Part shown: positions 1 through 8,150 of the stretch, piece by piece | How positions within the stretch are numbered: position 1 is the first letter of the stretch | Layout: each line of letters starts with the position of its first letter | From: Cytobacillus stercorigallinarum | GTDB taxonomy: Bacteria > Bacillota > Bacilli > Bacillales > Cytobacillaceae | NCBI RefSeq assembly: GCF_014836495.1 | Contig: NZ_JACSQT010000003.1 | Coordinates: 161,182 to 225,181, forward strand | Direction of reading: 5' to 3' | DNA: 64,000 nucleotides | Program-made: the position numbers and the translations under genes | The notes under the pieces: generated by a model | The model's database searches: none | What the model saw: the letters and a program-made list of their open reading frames with translations, nothing else | What the model was told of the DNA's origin: nothing

Positions 1-1300
1 TAATCGTGATCGGCGGGGTATCATATGTTTGAATACCACTGAACGCACCTAGAATCGTTGGGTAACCAGTCGATGGGTTGTCCGCATGTTTCGTAATAGA
101 ACCCGTAAATAACTCACCACTTGAGGAAGCGGCAATATGATTTAAATTATTCATAATTGAATCAGACACTTTTATATTGGCTGCAGCCCCGGCTGCATTA
201 TCGCCTATTTCAAAGAAGTCCACACCGTTCTTTACGCCGCTCTCAATTTCAGATAAACTCCAACCACTTTGATGGACAGCATTAAAGGCCGTGGCAAAGC
301 GGAAAGCCATTAAGTCCAGATTCGCAAGCATATCAGAATAAACGCCTGTTTCCTTCCCAGTGGCATCTATTTTGCCGTACATATCTATATTCGCAAGCAA
401 ACTCCCTTTCGAAGTGAAATCAGATGCAGTCAATGATTTATTACCGATTTGCAAACTAGCAATGGCTTGTGTTTCAGGGTCTTTTTTCACACTCAATGAT
501 TGGACGATATCATTTTTCCCATCGAGTAACGTACCGACACTTTTACCATTCGCATCGACTAATTCAATCGAATATTTCCCTGCAGCTTGACTGCTAGCAT
601 TTCCACCACTAGGAGTAGCACTCACTTTAATGTTGACTAAGCCGGAGAGTTGGTCAACAAGTACGTCCCTTTTATCATATAAATCATTCGGCAAATAGCC
701 ATGTGGTTCTATGCTGGAAATTTGTTCATTGATCTGGTTAATTTGTGTGAGGATTGAATTGATTGTTTGCACATTCATATCAATTTGCTCACCGACATCA
801 GCTTTCTGAGCACTCAGTTGGCCAGCTAAATAATTAAAAGTGTCACTGACGGCAACCCCACGCTGGCGAACAACCGAACGAGCACCTGAATCTTCAGGGT
901 TAGTTGATAAGTCTTGCAAAGCATTCCAAAACTGATCCAATGTATTCGCAAGGCCAGTATCTGACGGCTCATTCATGACACTTTCAATTCGTGAAAGCTC
1001 ACTGCTTCTCGTATTCCAATAACCGAATTTATTGTACTCATTACGATACTGTACATCCAAATAGTCTTCGCGTATGCGTTGAACCGAGCCTGCCTGAACA
1101 CCCGTTCCAATTTGCCCTGGCATGTATGGCGCATTCATTCCAACAGACGGAAAAGCATTTGTTTGTGTAAAGTTCACCCGTTGTCTCGTATAGCCTACAG
1201 TATTCGCATTGGCGATATTATGCCCGGTTGTATAGAGTGCACTTTGTTGTGTATGTATGGCTCTCTTCGCCGTTTCTAACCCCATAAAAGTAGATTTCAT
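1..1300 (-). CDS. flgK: Flagellar hook-associated protein 1 FlgK (partial, C-terminus beyond window)
   Basis: FlgK forms the junction between flagellar hook and filament. Reading the minus strand from the ATG at 1298-1300 gives an N-terminus MKSTFMGLETAKRAIHTQQS followed by the rod/hook-type motif ALYTTGHNIANANTVGYTRQ, which is diagnostic for FlgK. The frame stays open to base 1, so about 433 residues are present and the C-terminal part, including the second coiled-coil end, lies outside. A GAGGAAACG ribosome site precedes the ATG. It follows flgN, its export chaperone, by 24 bases, as in Bacillus. Confidence 0.95.
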   Translation of the reverse strand, partial: MKSTFMGLETAKRAIHTQQSALYTTGHNIANANTVGYTRQRVNFTQTNAFPSVGMNAPYMPGQIGTGVQAGSVQRIREDYLDVQYRNEYNKFGYWNTRSSELSRIESVMNEPSDTGLANTLDQFWNALQDLSTNPEDSGARSVVRQRGVAVSDTFNYLAGQLSAQKADVGEQIDMNVQTINSILTQINQINEQISSIEPHGYLPNDLYDKRDVLVDQLSGLVNIKVSATPSGGNASSQAAGKYSIELVDANGKSVGTLLDGKNDIVQSLSVKKDPETQAIASLQIGNKSLTASDFTSKGSLLANIDMYGKIDATGKETGVYSDMLANLDLMAFRFATAFNAVHQSGWSLSEIESGVKNGVDFFEIGDNAAGAAANIKVSDSIMNNLNHIAASSSGELFTGSITKHADNPSTGYPTILGAFSGIQTYDTPPITI

Positions 1301-1324
1301 AACGTTTCCTCTCTTTTCTCTATC

Positions 1325-1807
1325 CTACACTTTAGACTGGAACATTCCTGTTGCTGCCTGAGATTTCGCTTTTTGCGGATGAATATAATTCATATTTTGC
1401 GCAGCTGCTTTCGGATTGACGAGATTCATAGATAAATTCACATATTGCAAGGAGTGATAAATCAGTTGTTGGTTCAATTGATTTTTTTCTTTTAGTTTGG
1501 CAATAACGGATGCTAACTGCTCTCGTTTTTCAAGTAATGCTTGTTGGTCATGTTGTTCCAGTCCTTGAATACAGTCTGCTATCGTTGGCTTTTCTATACT
1601 AGGTACAAGAGTTACTGCGATCTGGATACGCGCTTGTTCAAGCTTCTTAATTGTTGCGACATGGGTTTGTTCATCTTTTAGCATCTGATCTAATGCTGCC
1701 ATATCGCCCTTTTTAATCATATCTGTCTTCTTGCCTGCAAGCTCATAAAGGCTTTGATGATAAGATATTAGTCGTTCCATCACAGTGAGAAGTGCTTCAG
1801 CAGACAT
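1325..1807 (-). CDS. flgN: FlgN-type flagellar export chaperone
   Basis: The 160-residue protein is mostly helical and charged (MSAEALLTVMERLISYHQSL at the start, with a central KLKEKNQLNQQLIYHSLQYV), as in FlgN/YvyG proteins that deliver FlgK and FlgL to the flagellar export gate. Length and position between flgM and flgK match the Bacillus cluster. Assignment rests on synteny plus the NQQLI-x-SLQYVN segment near residues 110-125, which is typical of the family. Confidence 0.88.
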   Translation of the reverse strand: MSAEALLTVMERLISYHQSLYELAGKKTDMIKKGDMAALDQMLKDEQTHVATIKKLEQARIQIAVTLVPSIEKPTIADCIQGLEQHDQQALLEKREQLASVIAKLKEKNQLNQQLIYHSLQYVNLSMNLVNPKAAAQNMNYIHPQKAKSQAATGMFQSKV

Positions 1808-1819
1808 ATCCCATCCTCC

Positions 1820-2095
1820 TTAAGAGCGTTTTTGTTGAAAATGTTGAACGAGACTTTTCGCCAATTCATTCGCATCAACATGATACGTACCATTTTCCAC
1901 TTGCATTTTTAATTGCTCCACCTTTGCTTGGCGAGCAGGATCTGATTGTGATGTTTTTTGCATTTCTAATGCTTTTGAAGAAATTTCAAGTTTATCTGCT
2001 TGATTCGTTTTCGCTTGCTCTACTTGTTTTGTCATATTCGCTTGGCGTTGGTAGGGATTAACCTGATTTGCCGCGTTAAAATGATTAACCTTCAT
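1820..2095 (-). CDS. flgM: Anti-sigma-28 factor FlgM
   Basis: FlgM binds and inhibits sigma-D until the hook-basal body is complete. The 91-residue product has the family pattern: a polar N-terminus, a central DKLEISSKALEMQK segment and a C-terminal KMQVENGTYHVDANELAKSL helix that contacts the sigma factor. The ATG has a GGGGG ribosome site. It is the first gene after a sigma-D-like promoter and is followed by flgN at 12 bases. Confidence 0.93.
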   Translation of the reverse strand: MKVNHFNAANQVNPYQRQANMTKQVEQAKTNQADKLEISSKALEMQKTSQSDPARQAKVEQLKMQVENGTYHVDANELAKSLVQHFQQKRS

Positions 2096-2132
2096 TATAA
2101 ATCCCCCGCTTTCTTCGTCTTTTATTACTCCT

Positions 2133-2159
2133 ATTATCGGTATAAATAGAATGAGTTTA
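2133..2159 (-). promoter_or_regulatory. Sigma-D-type promoter upstream of flgM
   Basis: On the minus strand TAAA is followed by 14 bases and then ACCGATAAT. This fits the sigma-D (sigma-28) consensus TAAA-N14/15-GCCGATAT closely. It lies 38 bases before the flgM ATG and would make flgM-flgN-flgK part of the sigma-D regulon, as in Bacillus. Confidence 0.75.
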
Positions 2160-2239
2160 AAGTGATATTACACTTTTAGTAAAATTTACATACATACGAT
2201 GGTTCCGAAAGAAATCATTAGTCCTTTAGACTTCCTTCT

Positions 2240-2656
2240 TTAAGACTGTTTACCTTTAAAAGAATAGTAGGTTCTCTCTCTTTCCTTTATCCGATCCTGT
2301 TCTCGTTCAAATTGCTCTAATTCTTTTTGAAATGCTTTGCGACAATTCTCACAAATTCTTCCTTCTTGAATAAATGAGCCACAGTGATCGCAAGGATAGC
2401 CTAGCTGGGGAAATTGCGCCACCTTTAGTCGACCTGATCGAACAAACTTATACAGGAGCCACTCCTCTACGCCTGTTACTTCTGTTATTCTTTGCATTGT
2501 AGCGGCACGATTTTCTCTTTTTCTTAGAAAGGCATATACGACTTCGTACGCTTCTTCTTCTTTTTTAAAACATGCTTGGCAAATGGTGTTGATTTGATTT
2601 TTCATAAATAAAGCATTACATCTAGGGCAGTTTGCGATCTCCGTCATTCTTTTCAC
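2240..2656 (-). CDS. yvyF: YvyF family flagellar operon protein (zinc-ribbon containing)
   Basis: The 138-residue protein starts with CPRC...CQAC and has a second set CDHC...CENC near residues 95-110, so two zinc-knuckle pairs. Between them lies a short winged-helix-like stretch (MQRITEVTGVEEWLLYKFVR). This is the family found between comFC and flgM in Bacillus. A link to flagellar or competence gene control is suspected from the position, but the molecular role is not established. Confidence 0.85.
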   Translation of the reverse strand: MKRMTEIANCPRCNALFMKNQINTICQACFKKEEEAYEVVYAFLRKRENRAATMQRITEVTGVEEWLLYKFVRSGRLKVAQFPQLGYPCDHCGSFIQEGRICENCRKAFQKELEQFEREQDRIKERERTYYSFKGKQS

Positions 2657-2705
2657 CTCTACTGATTGCTTCTATTCTATATATCGTCAGGTTCAACTAA
2701 CTTTT

Positions 2706-3389
2706 TTAACTTCTTGCTATCGTCAATGACCGAACCTCACTTGCTCCGGCCTCTTTTAGCACTTTAGCTGCATGATAAAGAGTTGTACCTGTCGTATATA
2801 TATCGTCGACTATTAACACTTTCTTCCCGCTCATTTCTTGTTGTCCCGTGAAACGAAAAACTTGTGGTGTCTCTAATCTTTCCTTTCTTGTTTTCTTCGA
2901 TTGTTTTTCTGTATGCATACGGGTGAGGAGAATGGTGGGCTTTTTTCCTAATGCTGTGATTAATGCTTCTGACTGATTGAATCCTCTTTCATAGTATCTT
3001 TCTTCACTCAGCGGAATCGGGGTAATCAGGTCAAAGCTTATCTGTTTTAATTTCGACTTTAGCAAATCTGCAATAGCATATGCGAGAATATAATCGCCAC
3101 GATACTTATATTGAGCGAGCACTTGCTGACAGAATGAGTTGTATGCTAACACGGAAATATTCTCGTCTAGACTACCTTTATATGTTGAGTCCGCTTGCCA
3201 CTTCTTACAATCGAGACAGAATTCAGTCGTTTCCATCCCTCGATGACATGTAGGGCAAGTGGGACCTTTGATGAATGCCCATTTCGATAGGCAGTCTTCA
3301 CACCAAAATGACTGCGCAGCTTTTTGAAACAATGCTTGCCATCCACCAGGAAGTTGCATTTCTTTCTGACAAAAGAGACAGCTATTCAT
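2706..3389 (-). CDS. comFC: Competence protein ComFC (phosphoribosyltransferase-like)
   Basis: ComFC is needed for uptake of transforming DNA. The 227 residues contain an N-terminal zinc site (CLFC ... CEDC ... CPTC ... CLDC) and a phosphoribosyltransferase fold with the PRPP loop VLIVDDIYTTGTTL near residue 190. The ATG overlaps the end of comFA by 8 bases, so translation was coupled in the intact operon. With comFA split by the prophage, its transcription must now come from inside or near the prophage left end, unless the prophage is excised. Confidence 0.95.
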   Translation of the reverse strand: MNSCLFCQKEMQLPGGWQALFQKAAQSFWCEDCLSKWAFIKGPTCPTCHRGMETTEFCLDCKKWQADSTYKGSLDENISVLAYNSFCQQVLAQYKYRGDYILAYAIADLLKSKLKQISFDLITPIPLSEERYYERGFNQSEALITALGKKPTILLTRMHTEKQSKKTRKERLETPQVFRFTGQQEMSGKKVLIVDDIYTTGTTLYHAAKVLKEAGASEVRSLTIARS

Positions 3390-4335
3390 AAAGAAAACCC
3401 CTTATTTTTGCTTCTTTATTCATTTGCAGTATTTGTTTTTTAGCCCTTACCATTGCAGTTGTTTTACCATAATGGAAAAAAATAATATCTCCTGTTGGTG
3501 CCTCAACACTTCTCCCAACCCTTCCAGCTATTTGAACAAGGGCACTTTCTGTGAAAATACGATCTTCTGCTCCTAATACCGCGACATCTATATGAGGAAA
3601 AGTGACCCCTCTTTCTAAAATCGTTGTTGTCAATAAAATGAGCGTTTCTTTCTTTCTCATTTTCTGGACTTTTTCTTTTCTTAAAGGATCTTCCGCATGC
3701 ACTGCGTCCACTTTAGGATGAAGTTTTTGCACGAGGGGGAGAATATCATCTATTAGCTTAATTTTCGGGATAAACAGCAAAACCTGTTTCTCTTTTTCAA
3801 TACGATACTGCAACCATTTTTTTAATACGAAAGGGAGACGGGCTTTTTTCAGGGGGATTGTCCATTGTCCAATCCATTTAAATTGGGGAATCGGTAAAGG
3901 AAAGCGATGGAAGCGAGCCGGGATGGTTATATACGCTCTTTTATTTTGCCGACACTCTTTTTGCCACTTTCTTGAAGGAGTAGCTGTTAAATAAATCGTC
4001 GCAGCTGTAGCCTTTTTCGCTTGTTGGACAGCATACTGAAGTGTGGCATCCATCGTGTAAGGAAAGGCATCCACTTCATCAACAATGACTGTATCAAAGG
4101 CATGATAAAAGCGAAACAACTGATGTGTTGTGCTGATGACTAGATTGGCAAAAAGTTGCCGGTCTTCACTTCCACCATACAATGCAGCAATCGTGGTATG
4201 GGGAAACACTTTTTTTAGACGGGGTGCGAGTTCTAAGACAACATCTGTTCTTGGAGTAGCAAGGCAAACACGCTGACCCTGCTTTAGTGCATGAGCGATT
4301 CCTGCAAAAAGCACCTCGGTTTTACCTGCGCCACA
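3382..4335 (-). pseudogene. comFA: ComFA ATP-dependent DNA translocase, 3' part (split by prophage)
   Basis: This is the helicase part of ComFA, the cytoplasmic ATPase that helps pull transforming DNA through ComEC. From 4335 the frame reads CGAGKTEVLFAGIAHAL, so it begins in the middle of the Walker A motif. The DEVD Walker B box (VIVDEVDAFPY) and motif III (YLTATPS) follow, with a C-terminal helicase domain containing QIAGRVGRS. The first residues of Walker A (WAV) are at 47711-47722, 43 kb away. Joining the parts gives an uninterrupted protein of 495 residues. No ribosome site of its own is evident here. Confidence 0.95.
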
Positions 4336-4354
4336 AGCTACTGGTAATGAATAC
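4334..4354. other. attL, left prophage attachment junction
   Basis: Host comFA sequence ends and phage sequence begins here. The CA at 4334-4335 is shared with 47709-47710. Phage sequence from 4336 carries the arm GTAATGAATAC at 4344-4354, the exact reverse complement of GTATTCATTAC at 47690-47700. Fusing the phage ends at CA gives a dyad in which each arm lies 8 bases from the CA. Confidence 0.88.
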
Positions 4355-4361
4355 GTAAAAA

Positions 4362-4392
4362 CAAAAAAAGCACAGCGTGTGTAAGAAGTGCT
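4362..4392 (-). terminator. Terminator pointing toward attL; part of a longer structured segment
   Basis: On the minus strand AGCAC ... GTGCT is followed by seven T residues. The same stretch also forms a longer stem (GTGTAAG-AAGTG at 4379-4390 with CACTTTTACAC at 4398-4408, one bulge). It probably insulates prophage and host transcription. Confidence 0.5.
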
Positions 4393-4436
4393 CGCAACAC
4401 TTTTACACCGTCCGCCTACTCACGATAGGCAAACAT

Positions 4437-4515
4437 TTGCTGTACCTTTAGATGTATTGTATTACATCACAGGTTCCATAGCAACGGTTTGTCTGATGAT
4501 AGCCGTTGCTTTTTT
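4437..4515 (+). promoter_or_regulatory. Promoter with a terminator-like hairpin in the leader (possible attenuator)
   Basis: TTGCTG at 4437, a 17-base spacer and TATTAC at 4460 form a plausible promoter. Directly downstream AGCAACGG (4480-4487) pairs with CCGTTGCT (4503-4510), followed by six T residues. This intrinsic terminator sits between promoter and the ribosome site AAAGGAG (4522) of the following gene, which is the layout of a transcription attenuator. Confidence 0.5.
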
Positions 4516-4536
4516 GTATTCAAAGGAGCCAGGGAA

Positions 4537-5346
4537 ATGAAAAACCGTATTGATGTAATTGCACAAGAAGAATCATATAGTAACCTATCTTCATTTGATG
4601 ATATCGAACTAATGAACAAGACTGTACGTAAATACAGAGACGTCATAACTGCGTCTATTAAGCGAGCTGACGTACAGAAGAGATTAATTGCATTATTAGA
4701 GATTCTAAAGCGTCATAGCTGCAAGCAAATTGGCGTGAGCTATATGTGTAAAAATACTATTGCAGCTAAGTTGGAAGTTTCTTATAAAACTGTTCAAAGA
4801 TTAATGAAGAAGTTGGTTGACCTGCGCATGATCCGCCAGGTGGAAATGAAGCGTAAAAAGAACATGTTACAAACTGCTAATGCAGTTATCATTTTGCCCG
4901 TTAAAGAAGAAGTGACCAACAAGCAATCTGTTAAAAAGTCCATGAAGTGTCCTACCATTAAAACAACTTCTAGTTCTTTAAAACAAAATATTAAAAGATT
5001 AAATAAACGTAATAATAGCGTTAAATTGTCATCTGCAAATTATATTGCTCATTGGGTACCAAAAAGCTTCGCTGAGTTAACAAGGTACTTTTATTCTGAA
5101 GCAAAAGCTATTGAAGAATTTTGGAAAGTAGTTAAACAATGTAATAGAGTAGTAGACCATATGAACGGTTTAAGAGCCTTTACTGAAGATCAAGAGCTTG
5201 AAATTGGTGTTCAAGCATTTAAGGAATTTGTAATGAAAATAAAGTCTGGTGCAAAAATCATTAAAGGTGAATTTGCTTATTTTAATGGCATTGTCAATAA
5301 TCTTATGGACAAGCTTTATTTTGATGATGCATTTATGTCTCGTTAA
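4537..5346 (+). CDS. Helix-turn-helix protein of phage/plasmid type (replication or regulatory protein)
   Basis: The ATG at 4537 is chosen because AAAGGAG lies 8 bases upstream; the open frame reaches further up into the hairpin. The 269-residue protein has a winged-helix-like region near residues 60-110 (AAKLEVSYKTVQRLMKKL) followed by a basic linker rich in K and S and a helical C-terminus. Proteins of this shape are common in Bacillus prophages and plasmids beside FtsK-like and replication-relaxation genes, as here. Function is unproven. It converges with the next gene and overlaps its 3' end by 14 bases. Confidence 0.6.
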   Translation: MKNRIDVIAQEESYSNLSSFDDIELMNKTVRKYRDVITASIKRADVQKRLIALLEILKRHSCKQIGVSYMCKNTIAAKLEVSYKTVQRLMKKLVDLRMIRQVEMKRKKNMLQTANAVIILPVKEEVTNKQSVKKSMKCPTIKTTSSSLKQNIKRLNKRNNSVKLSSANYIAHWVPKSFAELTRYFYSEAKAIEEFWKVVKQCNRVVDHMNGLRAFTEDQELEIGVQAFKEFVMKIKSGAKIIKGEFAYFNGIVNNLMDKLYFDDAFMSR

Positions 5347-5962
5347 AGGTCAATATCTCTACTGGCATCTTAGTACATAATTGCTCAAATTCACGTTTAC
5401 GTTGATCACTAAGAGTAAATATACATAATTTAGGCATCATACCGAAATACTTAGCAATCTCTTGCCACATTTCGCGATACTTAGCTATCTTTTTGCGGTT
5501 ATCTGGCATAGCTCGAGTGTTATCAATCTCGATTAAGTAAACATACCCATTACGACTAAAAACAGCATCAGGAATAAGAGTTTTTTTATTGACCACAGTT
5601 AAACCTTTTATTTGGATACCAAAACTATATTCGGGCTCCTGTGATGTCTCAATGGCAAATTCTCTTTTCCAATCTAAAGGACAGTTATAATATACATAGG
5701 CTTGGTTACACAATAGCATATGGTCAAACAAGAGAGACTTTTTAACTTCTTTATCTGATCCGATTAAATTACGGCCATCTTTATTGAGATATACAATCTT
5801 TTGATTAGATCGTACAACATGCAGAAACTCTTCTAGTTCGTGGATAACTTTACATGTATATCGATAAGATCCTAATTTTAATATTTCATGCAACTGTTTA
5901 ACAGTAACTACCCCTAACTTATCAATTGTCATCAAAATCTTTTCTTGCTTGTTGAAGTTCAT
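5333..5962 (-). CDS. Replication-relaxation family protein
   Basis: The 209 residues begin with a winged-helix domain (KILMTIDKLGVVTVKQLHEI, residues 8-27) and continue into a nuclease-like alpha/beta domain with PDAVFSRNGYVYLIEIDNTR. This order matches the replication-relaxation (Replic_Relax) family of phages, plasmids and integrative elements. It overlaps the FtsK-like gene by 41 bases on the same strand, so the two are expressed together. The D...EID arrangement resembles PD-(D/E)XK nucleases, which is an inference. Confidence 0.7.
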   Translation of the reverse strand: MNFNKQEKILMTIDKLGVVTVKQLHEILKLGSYRYTCKVIHELEEFLHVVRSNQKIVYLNKDGRNLIGSDKEVKKSLLFDHMLLCNQAYVYYNCPLDWKREFAIETSQEPEYSFGIQIKGLTVVNKKTLIPDAVFSRNGYVYLIEIDNTRAMPDNRKKIAKYREMWQEIAKYFGMMPKLCIFTLSDQRKREFEQLCTKMPVEILTFNET

Positions 5963-6788
5963 GCAGAAAACCTCCTATTTGTTTGTCATTGATATAAGGG
6001 CATTGAATCTCATGTGATTGAGCTAATTTATAGATGGCTCTACCTGGTGTCGGTTCTAATTCTTCTGCTCCTTTTTCATCAAGAATTACACGACTCCCTA
6101 CCATATCTGGCATCCGAAACGCAACTCGTGCCATCATGTTCATTTTTATGCTCATGCTGACTGATTCCTTTGAAGGGTATTGAGTGGCCAAGATTAATCG
6201 AAAGCCTAATCCTCCACCAATACGAGCAATTTCACTTAGATATATTTGCGCGAGTTCGGCATGCTTTTTAAATTCTTTAGGTACTAATTTGGGTGAAAGT
6301 TCTGCTGATTCATCCACAATAATAAATGTACGTTCTTTAATTGGTGTCTCAGCGACATTAGTCCAGTTATTCTTTAAATAGCGTTCTTCCTCTATCTTGA
6401 TAAGTTTATAAACATGATCCAGTACCTTACACGAATCAATTAAGTTAGTTGCCACAGTCTTAACTTGTGGAAGGTTGCGGTATTTGTAAAACTCTAATCC
6501 TCCTTTTAAATCCAATATAATTATTTTCACTCTGTCAGGATTCCCAAGTATTAATGACGAAAAAATGCCTTTGAGGAATATCGTTTTTCCCATCCTAGTT
6601 GCCCCACCTACTAGCAAATGTGGATAATGGTCGAAGTGGTGGTAGATCACTTTTCGTTTTTTTCCTATTGGTACGAGCCATGAGTTTTCATATACATGCT
6701 TTTTATCATAATTCCATTTAGATAAAGTTTTGTTTGGAATCAGTGCAGCTGCCGTCACCAGTACTGGCGGTATAAACCACTCTAACAT
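5922..6788 (-). CDS. FtsK/SpoIIIE-like DNA translocase ATPase
   Basis: The protein has an N-terminal hydrophobic stretch (FIPPVLVTAAALI), then Walker A GGATRMGKTIFLKG near residue 75, Walker B IIILDLKGG and a second acidic box FIIVDESAELSP, and a sensor LILATQYPS. These are hallmarks of FtsK/SpoIIIE/TcpA-like pumps. It is short (288 residues from the ATG at 6788, preceded by AGGAG) and lacks the gamma domain. Such single-domain versions accompany replication-relaxation proteins in Wbeta-type Bacillus phages and plasmids. A role in moving or segregating the extrachromosomal form is an inference. Confidence 0.8.
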   Translation of the reverse strand: MLEWFIPPVLVTAAALIPNKTLSKWNYDKKHVYENSWLVPIGKKRKVIYHHFDHYPHLLVGGATRMGKTIFLKGIFSSLILGNPDRVKIIILDLKGGLEFYKYRNLPQVKTVATNLIDSCKVLDHVYKLIKIEEERYLKNNWTNVAETPIKERTFIIVDESAELSPKLVPKEFKKHAELAQIYLSEIARIGGGLGFRLILATQYPSKESVSMSIKMNMMARVAFRMPDMVGSRVILDEKGAEELEPTPGRAIYKLAQSHEIQCPYINDKQIGGFLHELQQARKDFDDN

Positions 6789-6964
6789 TTTGTTCACTCT
6801 CCTATTCTGTGCCATAATCAGTGTTTTGTTCATCAGCTGAACTATTCAGTGAACTGTTCCTATTGCGTCATAACAGGCTTTATTGATACTTTTAATAGTT
6901 CATTGGTAGAGCAACTAAGAATACTTATCGTATTCTTCCTCTTCCTCGTTTCTCTCGTTGATGT

Positions 6965-7147
6965 TCAAATGAAAATTGCCCACAAATGTTTCAATAGATA
7001 GAGCATTCCTCCGTATTTAGTCACCTCTAAAGCCAAGTTAATTGCTGTCTGGTTAATCTTAATGCCATATCCCTCCATGATTGAAACTCCAACCAAGCTA
7101 CCTCCAGCAACTCCAATCGCTATTAACCCAAATGTAACTGGTTCCAT
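6965..7147 (-). CDS. Small membrane protein, unknown
   Basis: The ATG at 7147 follows AAAGGGTG and gives 60 residues with two hydrophobic segments (FGLIAIGVAGGSLVGVSIM and YGGMLYLLKHLWAIFI). No known family is recognised. It probably starts the minus-strand operon that continues into the FtsK-like and replication-relaxation genes, so a membrane anchor or partner of the ATPase is possible. Confidence 0.5.
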   Translation of the reverse strand: MEPVTFGLIAIGVAGGSLVGVSIMEGYGIKINQTAINLALEVTKYGGMLYLLKHLWAIFI

Positions 7148-7210
7148 CGTCATCACCCTTTCGTCAGTGTCTAGTACAGTGTATGGGCGAATCACACAAA
7201 TAGAACATAA

Positions 7211-7250
7211 TTTTCACAAAATAATTGTGATTTTCATAAAATAATTGTGA
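7211..7250. promoter_or_regulatory. Two tandem 20-bp operator-like repeats
   Basis: TTTTCACAAAATAATTGTGA at 7211 and an almost identical copy at 7231 (one difference) stand head to tail. Each holds a dyad TCACAA...TTGTGA. They sit between the divergent genes starting at 7147 and 7298 and are the likely binding sites of the XRE protein. Confidence 0.65.
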
Positions 7251-7297
7251 AAGGATTTATGATATTAATACCGAATGAATATAATGGGTGATATAAT

Positions 7298-7504
7298 ATG
7301 GTTATTTGTCTAATAGGAGCTTATATAAAGCAATCTACTTACACACGAAAACAGATTTGTGAAATGTTTGGGATATCTCAAAATACCTTGTCTAATTGGT
7401 CAACAGGAAAAACTTATCCATCAATACCACAAATTTTGAAACTTGCTTCATTATTAAACGTAAAAGTAGATGATCTTTACAAACTTAAGGAGGAAAAGGA
7501 TTGA
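7298..7504 (+). CDS. XRE/Cro-CI type helix-turn-helix regulator
   Basis: The 68 residues are almost all one HTH domain; YTRKQICEMFGISQNTLSNW is the helix-turn-helix and is followed by the LKLASLLNVKVDDLYKL helix typical of XRE proteins. It faces the membrane-protein/FtsK operon across two operator-like repeats and probably represses that operon and itself. Its stop overlaps the TTG of the next gene. Confidence 0.85.
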   Translation: MVICLIGAYIKQSTYTRKQICEMFGISQNTLSNWSTGKTYPSIPQILKLASLLNVKVDDLYKLKEEKD

Positions 7505-7899
7505 ATAAGTACATTAAAATCTCAATCGCTATTGGGGTTATTCTTTTTATTGGAATTGCAACATTTATGACTTATTACTTTGGATATGATTCAGATGTGC
7601 AAGAAAAATCTGCGAAAGCATTTAATATTGTGGACGAAGCATATAAAGAGGACAGAGATTTAACAGATTACGAAATAATGGAGTTAAAAGAATTCGAGAA
7701 ATTTGCTAATAAGTGGGTTGAGAATGCTGAAAAAGAGGAAAAATTATCAGAGAGAGATTCTAATAATGCCGGCCTTATCTTAACTATAAATAAATTAGTA
7801 ATGATGTATCCAATGATATCTGACAAAGAATTTGCAGATGAAGACTCTCTTGAACTTTTCCATGAAAACTATAAAAACGCACAGTTATTGTTAGACTAA
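7501..7899 (+). CDS. Membrane-anchored protein, unknown
   Basis: It starts with TTG at 7501, overlapping the upstream stop (TTGA) with AAGGAGG seven bases before, so it is translationally coupled to the XRE gene. Residues 5-28 form one transmembrane helix; the remaining 100 residues are acidic and helical and probably lie outside. No family is recognised. Confidence 0.65.
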   Translation: MNKYIKISIAIGVILFIGIATFMTYYFGYDSDVQEKSAKAFNIVDEAYKEDRDLTDYEIMELKEFEKFANKWVENAEKEEKLSERDSNNAGLILTINKLVMMYPMISDKEFADEDSLELFHENYKNAQLLLD

Positions 7900-7917
7900 G
7901 TTTGTTTTAGCACAAAT

Positions 7918-7944
7918 AAAACCGCCTATTAACTGGCGGTTTTT
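7918..7944. terminator. Bidirectional terminator
   Basis: AAAACCGCC and GGCGGTTTTT form a perfect stem with A and T tracts on both sides. It ends the plus-strand pair before it and the minus-strand LexA-like gene, whose stop lies inside the hairpin. Confidence 0.9.
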
Positions 7945-8150
7945 GTTATTCTTAACGTTCTTGGTTGCCCCTCATTCCAACTAACATATCCGTAATCCCT
8001 TAAACTGTGCAATATCTTGCTTATTGTGGAGGAAGAAGGTATTCCCGTTATTTCGCTTAATTCCCTATATGTAGGTGGATAGTGATTAGTTGCAACATAC
8101 CCCTCTAATGTTTCTAACACTTCTCTTTGTCTAGTTGTTAGTTTACGCAT
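7929..8150 (-). CDS. Stand-alone LexA-type DNA-binding domain
   Basis: The 73 residues match the N-terminal winged helix of LexA: LTTRQREVLETLEGYVATNH, then YPPTYRELSEITGIPSSSTI with the recognition helix SSSTISKILHSL. The S24 protease/dimerisation part is absent, so it cannot be inactivated by RecA-driven self-cleavage. It is the second gene of a minus-strand pair whose promoter carries two LexA-type boxes. It may compete with host LexA or set a RecA-independent level of repression for the YolD cassette. Confidence 0.85.
   Translation of the reverse strand: MRKLTTRQREVLETLEGYVATNHYPPTYRELSEITGIPSSSTISKILHSLRDYGYVSWNEGQPRTLRITKTAS

Noticed and set aside
360..590. Plus-strand frame inside flgK
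   Set aside because: It lies wholly opposite the well-supported FlgK coding sequence and has no ribosome site.
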